NCBI RefSeq assembly: GCF_040549045.1
Contig: NZ_JBEWTB010000002.1
Location: 1,209,501 to 1,273,500 of the forward strand
Origin: Endozoicomonas sp. NE40
GTDB taxonomy: Bacteria > Pseudomonadota > Gammaproteobacteria > Pseudomonadales > Endozoicomonadaceae
DNA: 64,000 nucleotides
Direction: 5' to 3'
Shown here piece by piece: positions 17,853 through 27,553 of the stretch. The stretch's first letter is position 1. Every line of letters starts with the position of its first letter. Under the pieces are notes generated by a model. That model did no database searches, was not told where the DNA came from, and saw only the letters and a program-made list of their open reading frames with translations. The position numbers and the translations under genes were made by a program.

Positions 17853-18923
17853 ATGATTTCAGGCGTTTCCCCATCTTCAATAGCCCCTTCAAAGGCAGCT
17901 GATCCCAATGAAGAGTCCAAAGCAGGCTGCTCGAAAGCACAGGCGTCTGCTTATGTGGGGTAGTCTTCTGTTTCGGATAGCCCGGCAGAAAAAAAGAAAC
18001 CGGTGGTTGATCGATCGGTAAAAAGGGATCCGGACAAATGGCCTCAATATGGTGGTGGTTCAGAGGTCTGGAATGAGAAGTTCAATGAGGCAGTCTCTCA
18101 GGCTATAAAAAAGTTCCGGGAGGGTGAGTTGGGCAGTGAAGATTTAATCATGCACTTTGAAGAAAAAAGAGGTGAAATAGCTCGCAACAGGGACACCAGG
18201 CGTGATGATGCCTTTGGACGCCGCCGTCCTCTGCTGGAGGCTCCTCCAGTTTGTACATCTCTACGTAATTCGGAGAATAACCCCTATGCTTATGCATTGG
18301 GTAGAGCGCTTTCTATACAATGCCAGAAAAGCTACAAAAATATTTTGGGAGCTCACGGGCGGCGGTATTTAGATTACATAGTACCTGAAACTAAATTCTG
18401 TCAGGAGCAACGCCCATATTTTCGATTCGGGATAGTTAAGGGGTTTATAGGTGATATAGAAGTGCCTCTGACTCAGACCATAATACTTAGCCTTAAGAAG
18501 CAATATCCTAACCCTTCCGATCGCAGAGGAGGCGCCGAATTTGGTTGGTCTCGGACAAATTATATTGGAGAAAATGAAGAATCAGCTATCTGGGTACATA
18601 CTGATCCGGAAAAAATAGACATTGTTATGCCTCATATACAGAACCTTGTTGAGAGGGCTGTCCAGGGGGATCTGACAGTGATCCCGAAAATTCACTGGTG
18701 GTATGTTCACCTTGCACCAACGACTCGAGGCCCGGGCGGTACTGCTGAAATCTTGATAAACACACTGTGTCAATTGAATGAAATTGAACTGCCGGGCTAG
18801 GCAGAGGGAATTGCTCCTTCCGTAGAAGTTTTGCTTCAGCCCGACGAAGAAACGTTTTGCAGAGACTATCACACCTTGTTTGAAACGCGACAGGAAGAGC
18901 TCAGGAAAATATTCAGCCCGTAA
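17853..18923 (+). pseudogene. Hypothetical ORF interrupted by two in-frame TAG codons
   Basis: One reading frame stays open from ATG 17853 to TAA 18921-18923 except for TAG at 17961-17963 and TAG at 18798-18800. The longest open part (18003-18800, 265 residues, GTG start) is what a gene finder would call. The 36 residues before the first TAG (MISGVSPSSIAPSKAAD...) and the 40 after the second (ending EELRKIFSP) look like normal coding sequence. No family was recognised; the product is soluble, charged and has no signal peptide. It sits in a zone of gene remnants. Nonsense decay is the simplest reading; amber readthrough is a less likely alternative. Confidence 0.6.
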
Positions 18924-19038
18924 GGATTCACAGACATCTTCACGGTAAAGTATTAACGAATGCGTAAAAGTGTTTCTTAAACCATTAAAACATCGTAACC
19001 TGCCCTGGATCATTTGTTATTACCGGAAGCTGCCTGGA

Positions 19039-19404
19039 ATGCTCTCTTATCTCACCGTTCAGACCCTTTACTTTGCCATCTACGGCCTGCTGATCTTTTT
19101 CGCCGGGCAATTGCTGAAAGGCGTGGATGTTAAAAGCTATGGCTATGCCGTTCTGGTTGCCCTGGTGCTGACGCTGGTTAACCTGCTGATCCGGCCGGTG
19201 CTTATTATCCTGACCTTCCCAATTACTGTGTTAACGCTGGGACTCTTTGCCCTGATCCTGAACTCATTGCTTATTTACATTGTCAGCTTGTTGATGGATG
19301 GTTTCTATATCCGGCATTTCGGCTGGGCAATTATTCTCAGCATAACCCTGAATATTTTCAAGTTTATTGCCTTGCTGTTTGTTCCTGCCCTGATGCTCTA
19401 CTGA
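19039..19404 (+). CDS. Phage holin family 4/YvlD-like membrane protein
   Basis: A 121-residue protein with four hydrophobic helices and the pattern LVNLLIRPVLIILTFPITVLTLGLF, diagnostic of the small membrane family annotated as phage holin superfamily IV (YvlD-like). These are chromosomal proteins of unknown function rather than true lysis genes. The ATG at 19039 is preferred; a GTG reading from 18970 adds 23 residues. It stands alone between two degraded genes. Confidence 0.8.
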   Translation: MLSYLTVQTLYFAIYGLLIFFAGQLLKGVDVKSYGYAVLVALVLTLVNLLIRPVLIILTFPITVLTLGLFALILNSLLIYIVSLLMDGFYIRHFGWAIILSITLNIFKFIALLFVPALMLY

Positions 19405-19427
19405 AACAGCCCTGAGCCTTCAGAAAT

Positions 19428-19883
19428 TCAGGGCACTGTTGTAAACATAACCCCGGACATATATTGCAATATCCGGTTCACCCGGCAACTGTAACCAAAT
19501 TCATTGTCGTACCAGACATACAGGACACAACGCTCACCCTCTACGATAGTCGCTTTGCCATCCACTATTCCGGTATTGCGGTTACCCACAAAATCACTCG
19601 AGACTACTTCAGGGGAGGAAACATAATCGATCTGCCTCTGGAGGTCGGAATACAGGGATGATTTACGCAGGTATTCATTGATCTCGTCACGGGACGTATT
19701 CCGGTTGAGGTTCAGATTAAGGATCGCCATTGAAACATTCGGGGTCAGTACCCGGATGGCATTACCGGTCAGCTTGCCTTTCAACTCCGGCAACGCCCTG
19801 GCAACGGCACTAGCAGCGCCGGCTTCGGTCAATACCCTATTTAACGGGGCACTGCGCCCGCGTCGTTCGCCTTTATGATAAAT
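19428..19883 (-). pseudogene. gap: 3' remnant of glyceraldehyde-3-phosphate dehydrogenase gene
   Basis: The reverse strand encodes about the last 150 residues of a long-form (about 480-residue) GAPDH as in Pseudomonas. It begins near HKGERRGRSAPLN and continues through GKLTGNAIRV, PNVSMAILNLNL, a 90-residue conserved end and LYVWYDNEFGYSC. Upstream of about 19883 the frame closes (TGA at 19893-19895) and no GAPDH N-terminal domain is present, so the NAD-binding part and active-site Cys are missing. One family position is changed (NRV for the usual NMV). It cannot be catalytic. Confidence 0.85.
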
Positions 19884-20108
19884 AATGGGTGATCAGAGTC
19901 AGAGCCAGATAAATCAAAGCAATTAGAAAAAAACTCTTATTTAAAAACAAACCGTCATAATGTCGTATTCAGATATAGAATGATCTGAGAAAAATGAATT
20001 CATTTAATAGTTAGCAACTATTCAATTTAGTATTGACTGATTGTAAAACAGAATGGGTATCCCCCTTTATTAAAAAAACGGGTATTACAGAACGAGGAGG
20101 TTGTGGTG

Positions 20109-22127
20109 ATGTCCCTTATCGGATGTAAACAAATAACAGTCCAGCTTACTTTCTTTCTACTCTTTCTGGTTGCGGTTGACAGAACTTTTGCCCAGAACAT
20201 CTCGACGACACCCATTAGCACAGTTACGGTGTTATCGACCCTGTCCAGTCTGGTATTGGCTGCTAAGCACAATCTCGCCTTATGCGATACGAAAGTGAAT
20301 TCAAAATACCGAAGCGCCTGCCGGAACATAGTGAACAAACTACCGCCCTCTACCATAAGATACAACAATGTAACGGTTTATACAGAAGGCTGGTTCAGCA
20401 CAGCTATCTCGGCCAAAACTGCGAACAGCATTCATATAATATATGGCGATCTGACCCTGGCAGGATCCATATTGGTTTTTGCCGACAATGTAGTCATTGC
20501 CGGCTCTGGTAATCCGCAACTCACACTTTCCAGTACAATATGGCAAGGTCTTCATACTATTATTTATTCGACAGGCAAGAACCTGTTCGTTGATGGATTA
20601 CAAATTGATCCAAGAGGTCTTATTCTTCATCATCTGAGCCATGTGCTTAATCATTTTATACATATAAAAGGAGGCAGCGCTTCAATCAGTAACGTCAGCA
20701 TAAAGGGTGCCGAAGCCGCTGCCAAATCTATTATTCTGGCTGAAGGCAAGTCGGATACTGACAGTCCTGCTTCACTGACTCTTACTGATGTTGAAATCAG
20801 GGATGATGATGGAGAAAATCACAGCTATGCCTTAGAAACTTCAGGGATTAACTCAATTACTCTGGAGAGAGTTAAAACTCACAATTTCACTTCGAACTGT
20901 GCATTATTTTCATTTGAAAATGCCCATTCAATAAAAATGGCTACCATACAGTCTCGCATTAATAACCAGAAGGCACCCAATTCATCGGGAATTTTAGCGA
21001 TTTACACCCAGCCTTCTTCTGACGTAAAAATTGACTTTGAAGATGTCAGCTTCTCTTACAAAGTTACAACACACCAGTCGCCCGTTATTATTGCCGCAAA
21101 AGACACCATCAGTGGTCAACTGTCGCTGGCAGGCAAAAATTCATTTGATCAATTTGCGGTTCGTTATCCAACAGGGCTGACTGTGTCTGTTAAGCCTCAG
21201 GAAAAACCAACAGGGATTGTCAGTACAGAAAGCACAACAGCCAACACCAGCACAATCAATACCGTTACCACCACTCCCTACGCTCCTGAGTACTGGTGGT
21301 CAGATTTACCTGATTGCGCCAGTACTCCCTATCAGGAATACCAAAACTCAACCGCCAGCACTGACTGGAACAGCACACCAGGCAGTACCAGAACCGAATG
21401 GCCAGTTACTGCCACGCCTTATCTGTCAACAACTTCCAGCGTAGCCACAATCAGTTCAGCAATCAGTTCAACAATCACACCAGCAACCACAACTGCTATC
21501 GACTCAACAGCGTCTTCTATACAACCAGGTGCCATGACAACAACAGTAAAACCAGGCAGCTCAACGCTAAAAACAGAATCCATATCGGCACCGACTCCCG
21601 GCACAACAAAACCGTCTTCCGTCGTACACTCATCCCCTCATCAGACAACCGGAAAACCGGCTCCTTCATCACGGTTAACGCCTGACCAGCGTACATCATC
21701 TGCCATATCGCCTGTCATTAAAAACAGATCAACACCTTCTCTATCAACTCGCCCAGACGTCAACAAAGACCTGACGACTCTCTCACCAAATGTGACTGAA
21801 GGCTCGCACTCAGAAGCGCCCAATTCGGATACAAAGGGTACAGGTGGTTCAACATCGCAGTTTGAATGGAAGTACATGAGTTTCCTTAGCTCATTAATCA
21901 TTCCCGCAGGCTATGCTTTGGCATTTACAGGATGTCTCAAGCTTAAAAACAAAAAAGCCTGTAAAGCGCTGAATATTCTTCTTGCAAATTGTCCTGAATG
22001 TTTAAAGTGGCAACGGTACATGTTTATCATGTATGCCGATCTTCTATCCAATATGGAAATGGGGGAAGTTGGGAAAGCAAGTGAAACTTTATGCCAGAAT
22101 CCTGAAGAGCCTTTATTTTCAAATTAG
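20109..22127 (+). CDS. Mucin-like secreted or surface-anchored protein, unknown function
   Basis: A 672-residue protein with an N-terminal signal peptide (hydrophobic LTFFLLFLVAV, then FAQN). Residues about 60-370 have spaced Asn/Ile/Thr-rich strands (for example SLTLTDVEIRDDDGE and GINSITLERVKTHNF) suggesting a right-handed beta-helix. Residues about 370-600 are almost all Ser, Thr, Pro and Ala, like a mucin stalk. One hydrophobic segment near residue 595 (SLIIPAGYALAFTGCL) is followed by a short Lys/Cys-rich tail. The ATG at 20109 has GAGGAGG eight bases upstream. No family was recognised. An adhesin or host-facing surface protein is an inference from architecture. Confidence 0.7.
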   Translation: MSLIGCKQITVQLTFFLLFLVAVDRTFAQNISTTPISTVTVLSTLSSLVLAAKHNLALCDTKVNSKYRSACRNIVNKLPPSTIRYNNVTVYTEGWFSTAISAKTANSIHIIYGDLTLAGSILVFADNVVIAGSGNPQLTLSSTIWQGLHTIIYSTGKNLFVDGLQIDPRGLILHHLSHVLNHFIHIKGGSASISNVSIKGAEAAAKSIILAEGKSDTDSPASLTLTDVEIRDDDGENHSYALETSGINSITLERVKTHNFTSNCALFSFENAHSIKMATIQSRINNQKAPNSSGILAIYTQPSSDVKIDFEDVSFSYKVTTHQSPVIIAAKDTISGQLSLAGKNSFDQFAVRYPTGLTVSVKPQEKPTGIVSTESTTANTSTINTVTTTPYAPEYWWSDLPDCASTPYQEYQNSTASTDWNSTPGSTRTEWPVTATPYLSTTSSVATISSAISSTITPATTTAIDSTASSIQPGAMTTTVKPGSSTLKTESISAPTPGTTKPSSVVHSSPHQTTGKPAPSSRLTPDQRTSSAISPVIKNRSTPSLSTRPDVNKDLTTLSPNVTEGSHSEAPNSDTKGTGGSTSQFEWKYMSFLSSLIIPAGYALAFTGCLKLKNKKACKALNILLANCPECLKWQRYMFIMYADLLSNMEMGEVGKASETLCQNPEEPLFSN

Positions 22128-22198
22128 AAAACCTCCTTTTTTGTTTTTCCGGGACACTCACTTGAACCAAAGTTCAGCGGATGTTCCAGATAACTCTG

Positions 22199-22642
22199 TC
22201 AGTGGTTCAACGGCTGCATTGGGCAAAGGTTATTGAGGTTATTAAGAAAATCCATCACCACCTGGTTAAAGGTTTCCGCCATAACCACTGGATAATAATG
22301 CTCACCTTTACTGAATACATGACGGTGACTATGTTGCAGGGAGTGAGCGACTTCATCACCCATAGTCGTGGGGATCAGCAGATCATCCTGCGCTGACAGA
22401 ACCAGAGCAGGACAGCGTATACTGGCAACATTTTCAAGATTGTCCGCTTCCACGATAATGTCCATTCGTTCCAGATAGAGTTTTACGTGGGAAGGGTCAG
22501 GACTTTCTGAACGGTTGAGTAGCTGCGGATGAGACTGAATCCACCAGCAAGGATAAAGGTACATGGGGTTATAGCGCAGAAATGCCTGCCCGCCAGATGT
22601 TTTCAAAAAGCTTTGCCGCGCCTGAAAATACCGGGAAAACAA
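22199..22642 (-). pseudogene. C-terminal remnant of a RutD-like alpha/beta hydrolase
   Basis: The 147-residue frame resembles only the C-terminal half of a RutD-type alpha/beta hydrolase. FLYPCWWIQ matches the FLYPADWI stretch of that family, CPALVLSAQDDLLIP carries the acid residue, and KGEHYYPVVMAETFN carries the catalytic His. The first half with the nucleophile elbow is absent, and a TAG lies four codons before the first usable codon (TTG). It abuts the end of the cupin gene, so a deletion probably joined the two. Confidence 0.65.
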
Positions 22643-22656
22643 CGCTAACTACCCTG

Positions 22657-23136
22657 CTACGGTGCAAACACGGTCTCTGCTTCAATCTGGTTGATATTGT
22701 CAGGACGGGCAAAAGGAGAAGGAGGCTCTTCTCCCGCATGTCGGGGACGACCAATTCTGCGAAAAAAATCTGCCAGGCCACCAGGCAGAAATACCCAGAA
22801 AAACTTCAGTTCGCCCTCTCCGGTATTGGTAAATCGATGATTTTTGTGAGGAGCCAGATAGAAAGATGCCCCTGAAAACATGGGATATTCCCTGCCATCA
22901 ATTTCAGCCACGCCTTCACCTTCAAACACAAGGATCAGTTCCTGCTGACCACTATGCCGATGCTCCCTAACATGTCCGCCGGGAGCCACCACCTGAATAC
23001 CCTGTTCTACACCAGTGGCCTGCTGATACTGACGGGACGACACCCTGATCTCGACATAACCATTTGCAGGCATTGGTTGCCAGTACCCTTCACTGGCAGG
23101 AAGGTTTTGCATATCGTCTTGTTCAGCAGATGACAT
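22657..23136 (-). CDS. Cupin domain protein
   Basis: A 159-residue single-domain cupin. Motif 1 reads REHRHSGQQELILVFEGEG with two His and a Glu as likely metal ligands; motif 2 has APHKNHRFTNTGEGELKFFWV with the third His. The enzymatic or binding role cannot be predicted further. It is read divergently from the first RND operon, 210 bases away, and is followed by a hydrolase remnant. Confidence 0.85.
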   Translation of the reverse strand: MSSAEQDDMQNLPASEGYWQPMPANGYVEIRVSSRQYQQATGVEQGIQVVAPGGHVREHRHSGQQELILVFEGEGVAEIDGREYPMFSGASFYLAPHKNHRFTNTGEGELKFFWVFLPGGLADFFRRIGRPRHAGEEPPSPFARPDNINQIEAETVFAP

Positions 23137-23346
23137 AAATCGGTTTGCCCCAGCTCAATGACTTCTGGGTAAAACAGTATAGATTCTCAGTCTGGTCATG
23201 GCGGGTTATTGAAACATTCAATTTATGCCGGAAATCCATAATTGAGCAAACGATCAGGCTGACCGCGTCTATTATTAGCAGACTGCAGAGAACTCCATGC
23301 AAACCTCTCAATAACCCAACATGCCAGCAATAATACCGGAGGCAGT

Positions 23347-24465
23347 ATGCACACTTCCTGTGTTATGAAACTCAGGTTCAGAACACTGATCCACACTGCG
23401 ACAACCGTCTTTCTCCTGTATTTCCTGAGTGCCTGCTCAGAGAGTGAAGAAGAGGTGGTTGATGTAGTTCGACCGGTGAAACTGTTTACAGTAAAAGACA
23501 GTGGCAGAGAAAATATCAGAGAGTTCCCTGCCACAGTAGAAGCCACCGAGGAGGCGGAAGTTTCGTTTCGGGTTGCAGGAGAACTGGTTGAATTCCCTGC
23601 ACACCCGGCTGATGAAGTCCGGAAAGGGCAGCTGTTAGCCAGGCTGGATGACCGGGATTTTAAAAACACGGTTGCAGTGCGTCAGGCCGATTACGATCTG
23701 GCAGCAGCAGACTATCGTCGCATAGCTTCCCTTCGGGAGAAGAAAGTGGTCTCTGTCGCTGACTATGATCAGGCCAATGCCAGACTGAAGTCCAGCAAGA
23801 TATCCCTGCAACTGGCAAAGGACCAGCTGAGGGACACTGTTCTTAATGCACCCTTTTCCGGACGCATTGCCCAGACCATGGTTGAGAACTACCAGTCCGT
23901 GCAGGCGCAGCAACCCATACTGATTTTGCAGAGCAGCAATACCCTGGATGTCAGTATTCAGGTACCTGAAACCATTATCACTAAAATCCGGGAAGAGGAA
24001 GTAAACCGCGATTACTCCCCAACCGTGCGTTTTGCCGGCAACCCCAATAAAGAATATTCCCTGACCTACAAGGAACACGACACCCGGGTTACACCGGGAA
24101 CCCAGTCTTATACCGTTGTCTTTACCATGCAGACGCCAGAAGAGCTGACCATTTACCCGGGCATGGGTGGCACCGTCACCATTGACTTATCGAAAGTCAC
24201 TTCCCGATCCAAAGCACTGGCTGAATATATCATTCCGCTGACAGCCGTATTGAAAGACGACAGCACAGGTAAAAACTCTGCCTGGGTTTACAACCCTGAA
24301 ACCGGGATTGTAAACCCGGTCGAAGTGACACTTGGCCCGGTTACCGACCAGGGCATTACCATTTTAAGCGGACTGGAAGCGGGGGAAGAAATCGTCAGTG
24401 CCGGGCTCAGTCGCCTGCACCCGGGCATGGAGGTGAAACCGCTGGAACGTGAACGGGGGCTGTAA
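23347..24465 (+). CDS. RND efflux membrane-fusion (periplasmic adaptor) protein, copy 1
   Basis: A 372-residue HlyD/AcrA-type adaptor. It has a lipoprotein-type signal (FLLYFLSACS), the barrel-sandwich half EVSFRVAGELVEFP and KGQLLARLDDRDF, an alpha-hairpin, and the second half APFSGRIAQTMVENYQSVQA. Adaptors bridge the inner-membrane RND pump to an outer-membrane channel. A GGAGG site lies four bases before the ATG. It is followed by the RND gene after two bases. It is closely similar to the adaptor at 29107 (both end with MEVKPLERERG plus one residue). Confidence 0.93.
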   Translation: MHTSCVMKLRFRTLIHTATTVFLLYFLSACSESEEEVVDVVRPVKLFTVKDSGRENIREFPATVEATEEAEVSFRVAGELVEFPAHPADEVRKGQLLARLDDRDFKNTVAVRQADYDLAAADYRRIASLREKKVVSVADYDQANARLKSSKISLQLAKDQLRDTVLNAPFSGRIAQTMVENYQSVQAQQPILILQSSNTLDVSIQVPETIITKIREEEVNRDYSPTVRFAGNPNKEYSLTYKEHDTRVTPGTQSYTVVFTMQTPEELTIYPGMGGTVTIDLSKVTSRSKALAEYIIPLTAVLKDDSTGKNSAWVYNPETGIVNPVEVTLGPVTDQGITILSGLEAGEEIVSAGLSRLHPGMEVKPLERERGL

Positions 24466-24467
24466 CC

Positions 24468-27400
24468 GTGAATATCGCTGAATATTCTATCCGCAACCCG
24501 GTCATCAGCTGGACATTTGTCGTATTACTGGTACTGGGCGGAGCTGTCTCATTTTTGCAACTCGGGCAACTGGAATTTCCTGAATTCCCAATCCCCCAGG
24601 CCATGGTCCTGACCGCTTACCCCGGTGCCTCGCCGGAACAGGTCGAAGAAGAAGTAACACTGCCTCTTGAGCGTGCCATTCAACAGCTTGAATACGTGAA
24701 AACCATCGACTCTGTATCCAGTGCCGGACTGTCCCAGATATCGGTTGAACTGCTGGAGACCTTCAAAGCCAGTGACCAGCCGCAGATCTGGGACGAATTG
24801 CGGCGAAAGATCGGTGACGCCCAGAGAACTCTTTCTCCCGGTGTCTTGCCGTCGCTGGTTAATGACGACTTCAGTGACGTATTTGGTGTTCTCTTCAATA
24901 TCAGCAGTACGGACTACAGTTACCGGGAGCTGGAAAATTATGCCGATTACATACGCAGGGATTTGTCACTGATTGAGGGTGTAAAAAAAATCAGTCTGGC
25001 CGGTACAGTGACCGATCAGATCATTATCGAAATGTCAGAAAGCAAACTGGCGGCTCTGGGCATTAATCCCGCCCGTATCCTAAGCCTGATCCAGAACCAG
25101 AACGTTGTATCTAACGCGGGTCGTGTACTGGTTGAAGGACTGTCCATCCGCATTCATCCCACTGGCGAGTTTCAGGATCTGCATGAACTTGAACAGTTGC
25201 TGATCAGTAACCCCGGCAGTTCCGAGCTGATCTACCTGGGTGATATCGCCACCATCAGCAGGAAACCGGATGAAACACCCACCAACCTTTATCGCAGCAA
25301 TGGCAACAAAGCTATTTCCATGGGCATCTCGTTTTCCAAAGGCGTGAACGTCGTTGATGTTGGCAAGGCCGTTAACAAACGGCTGGCAGAGCTGGAGTAC
25401 AGTCGCCCCGTTGGCATCGACCTGGATATTGTTTATGACCAGCCTGCTGTCGTAGAAAAGTCCGTTGCAGCCTTTCTGATCAACCTGGTTGAAGCTGTGG
25501 CCATTGTCATCGTCGTTCTGCTCTTTACCATGGGTCTTCGCTCCGGCCTGCTGATGGGGGCGATTCTGCTGTTGACGATACTGGGTACGTTTATCGGCAT
25601 GAATATCCTTAATGTCGAATTACAGCTGATCTCCCTGGGTGCCCTGATCATTGCCCTGGGTATGCTGGTCGATAACGCCATTGTGGTCACTGAAGGTGTA
25701 CTGGTTGGCCTGCAGAAAGGCCAGTCCCGGATCGAAGCGGTTAAAACCGTCGTCAGCCAGAATCAATGGCCTCTGCTGGGTGCCACTATCATTGCGATTA
25801 TTGCCTTTGCTCCCATCGGGTTGTCATCCAATTCAACCGGCGATTTTCTGATATCCCTGTTCCAGGTACTGCTGATCGCCCTGCTGATCAGCTGGGTTCT
25901 GGCGATTACTATCACTCCGCTGTTCTGTTACCTGATGTTCAGTGAACCCTCTGAAGGTATGGTCGGGGATGCATCTGACCCCTATAAAGGTGCATTGTTT
26001 ACGGTCTACCGCAGTCTGCTGAACATCGCCTTACGACACCGGCTGACCTCACTGGCTCTGACCATTGCAGCCCTTGTCGCCGCCATCATTGGCTTCGGTA
26101 GTATCAAACAATCGTTTTTTCCGCCGTCCAACACGCCCATCTTTTTTGTGGATGTCTGGCTGCAGGAAGGCACTGATATCAGGGAAACCGAAAAGACCAT
26201 GCAGGCCATTGAGCAGGAGGTTATGAACTACCAGCAGGTGGTCAATCTGACAACGGTTATGGGCATGGGCGCACAACGGTTCATCCTGACCTACGCTCCG
26301 GAAAAAGTGTACAGCAGTTATGGGCAGCTGATTATCGAAGTAGCTGACCTGAACACCATCAGAAAACTGATCCCGGAAATGCAACAGAGTCTGGAAAGCG
26401 GGTTTCCGGATATTGATTTTAAATTCAAGCTACTCGAAAACGGTCCGGCACCGGCTGCCCGGATAGAAGCCCGGTTTTACGGTTCTGACCCGGAGGTTCT
26501 GCGCAGGCTGGCTGCTCAGGCCATCGAAGTGGCTGAGGCGGAACCCAGTGCTTACGCCATCCAAAACAACTGGCGGGAGCAAGTGAACATTATCCGTCCA
26601 CAATTTGATGAAGCCGCCGCTCGCCGTAGTGGGCTTTCCAAGCAATCCATTGACCAGACCATGCTGGTGAATTTTTCCGGCAAACAGATTGGCGTTTACC
26701 GGGATGGCAGTCACCTGTTGCCTATTGTGGCAAGGTCGCCGGAGGCTGAGCGCCTGAATGCAAACCATATCAGCGACCTGCAGGTCTGGAGCGATGAGCG
26801 CAACACGTTTGTTCCTGTCAGTCAGGCGGTGACGGCCTTTGCTACCGAAACTGAAAACCCGCTTATTATGCGCAGAAACCTGAAGCGGGTATTAACCGTA
26901 CTGGCAGATATTCCTCCCTTCAGTGAAGAGACGGCTGATTCTGTACGTCAGAAAATTCTGGAGGGTATTGAAGCCATTCCGTTACCAGCCGGTTATTCTC
27001 TGGAATGGGGTGGCGAGTACGAGTCCTCAAGAGATGCCCAGGAAGGCATCTTCTCGTCACTGCCTGTTGGCTATCTGATTATGTTTCTTATTACCGTTTT
27101 CCTGTTCAGTACCATACGACAGCCCATTGCTATCTGGGCAACCGTACCGCTGAGCATTATTGGTATTGCCGCCGGGCTGCTGTTGCTGAGAATGCCCTTT
27201 TCTTTTACTGCCTTACTGGGAATGCTCAGCCTTTCCGGAATGATTGTGAAAAACGGCATTGTTCTGGTAGAACAGATTAATATCGAGGCCGCTAAAGGCT
27301 CTGTTACTCTGCAAACCGCCATTCTGGATGCCTGCATCAGCCGGGTAAGACCCGTCTGCATGGCGGCACTGACCACCATGCTGGGTATGATTCCACTGGT

Positions 27401-27530
27401 ATTTGATGCCTTCTTCAGCTCTATGGCAGTGACCATCATTTTTGGTCTGGGCTTTGCCACCGTACTGACACTGGTCGTTTTACCCGTTATTTATGCGCTG
27501 CTTTACCGTGCCCGGTTTGATCAGGCATAG
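24468..27530 (+). CDS. RND multidrug efflux permease, copy 1
   Basis: A 1020-residue RND (HAE1-type) pump with the usual 12 membrane segments and two large periplasmic loops. It has EFPIPQAMVLTAYPGASPEQ near residue 40, the helix-4 motif ALGMLVDNAIVVTEG with the proton-relay Asp, and the second-half SGMIVKNGIVLVEQIN. The start is GTG two bases after the adaptor stop, implying coupling. No outer-membrane channel gene is adjacent, so it must borrow a TolC-like protein. Its paralogue lies at 30216-33275. Confidence 0.95.
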   Translation: MNIAEYSIRNPVISWTFVVLLVLGGAVSFLQLGQLEFPEFPIPQAMVLTAYPGASPEQVEEEVTLPLERAIQQLEYVKTIDSVSSAGLSQISVELLETFKASDQPQIWDELRRKIGDAQRTLSPGVLPSLVNDDFSDVFGVLFNISSTDYSYRELENYADYIRRDLSLIEGVKKISLAGTVTDQIIIEMSESKLAALGINPARILSLIQNQNVVSNAGRVLVEGLSIRIHPTGEFQDLHELEQLLISNPGSSELIYLGDIATISRKPDETPTNLYRSNGNKAISMGISFSKGVNVVDVGKAVNKRLAELEYSRPVGIDLDIVYDQPAVVEKSVAAFLINLVEAVAIVIVVLLFTMGLRSGLLMGAILLLTILGTFIGMNILNVELQLISLGALIIALGMLVDNAIVVTEGVLVGLQKGQSRIEAVKTVVSQNQWPLLGATIIAIIAFAPIGLSSNSTGDFLISLFQVLLIALLISWVLAITITPLFCYLMFSEPSEGMVGDASDPYKGALFTVYRSLLNIALRHRLTSLALTIAALVAAIIGFGSIKQSFFPPSNTPIFFVDVWLQEGTDIRETEKTMQAIEQEVMNYQQVVNLTTVMGMGAQRFILTYAPEKVYSSYGQLIIEVADLNTIRKLIPEMQQSLESGFPDIDFKFKLLENGPAPAARIEARFYGSDPEVLRRLAAQAIEVAEAEPSAYAIQNNWREQVNIIRPQFDEAAARRSGLSKQSIDQTMLVNFSGKQIGVYRDGSHLLPIVARSPEAERLNANHISDLQVWSDERNTFVPVSQAVTAFATETENPLIMRRNLKRVLTVLADIPPFSEETADSVRQKILEGIEAIPLPAGYSLEWGGEYESSRDAQEGIFSSLPVGYLIMFLITVFLFSTIRQPIAIWATVPLSIIGIAAGLLLLRMPFSFTALLGMLSLSGMIVKNGIVLVEQINIEAAKGSVTLQTAILDACISRVRPVCMAALTTMLGMIPLVFDAFFSSMAVTIIFGLGFATVLTLVVLPVIYALLYRARFDQA

Positions 27531-27553
27531 AGCTTAATAGCGGAACCTTCACT

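Noticed and set aside
19039..19404. Holin-like gene as evidence for a prophage
   Set aside because: The YvlD-like family is chromosomal, and no other phage gene is present.
23208..23222. Palindrome ATTGAA-ACA-TTCAAT before the first RND operon
   Set aside because: It is a single short inverted repeat with no second copy seen nearby and no regulator gene linked to it, so an operator call is not supported.
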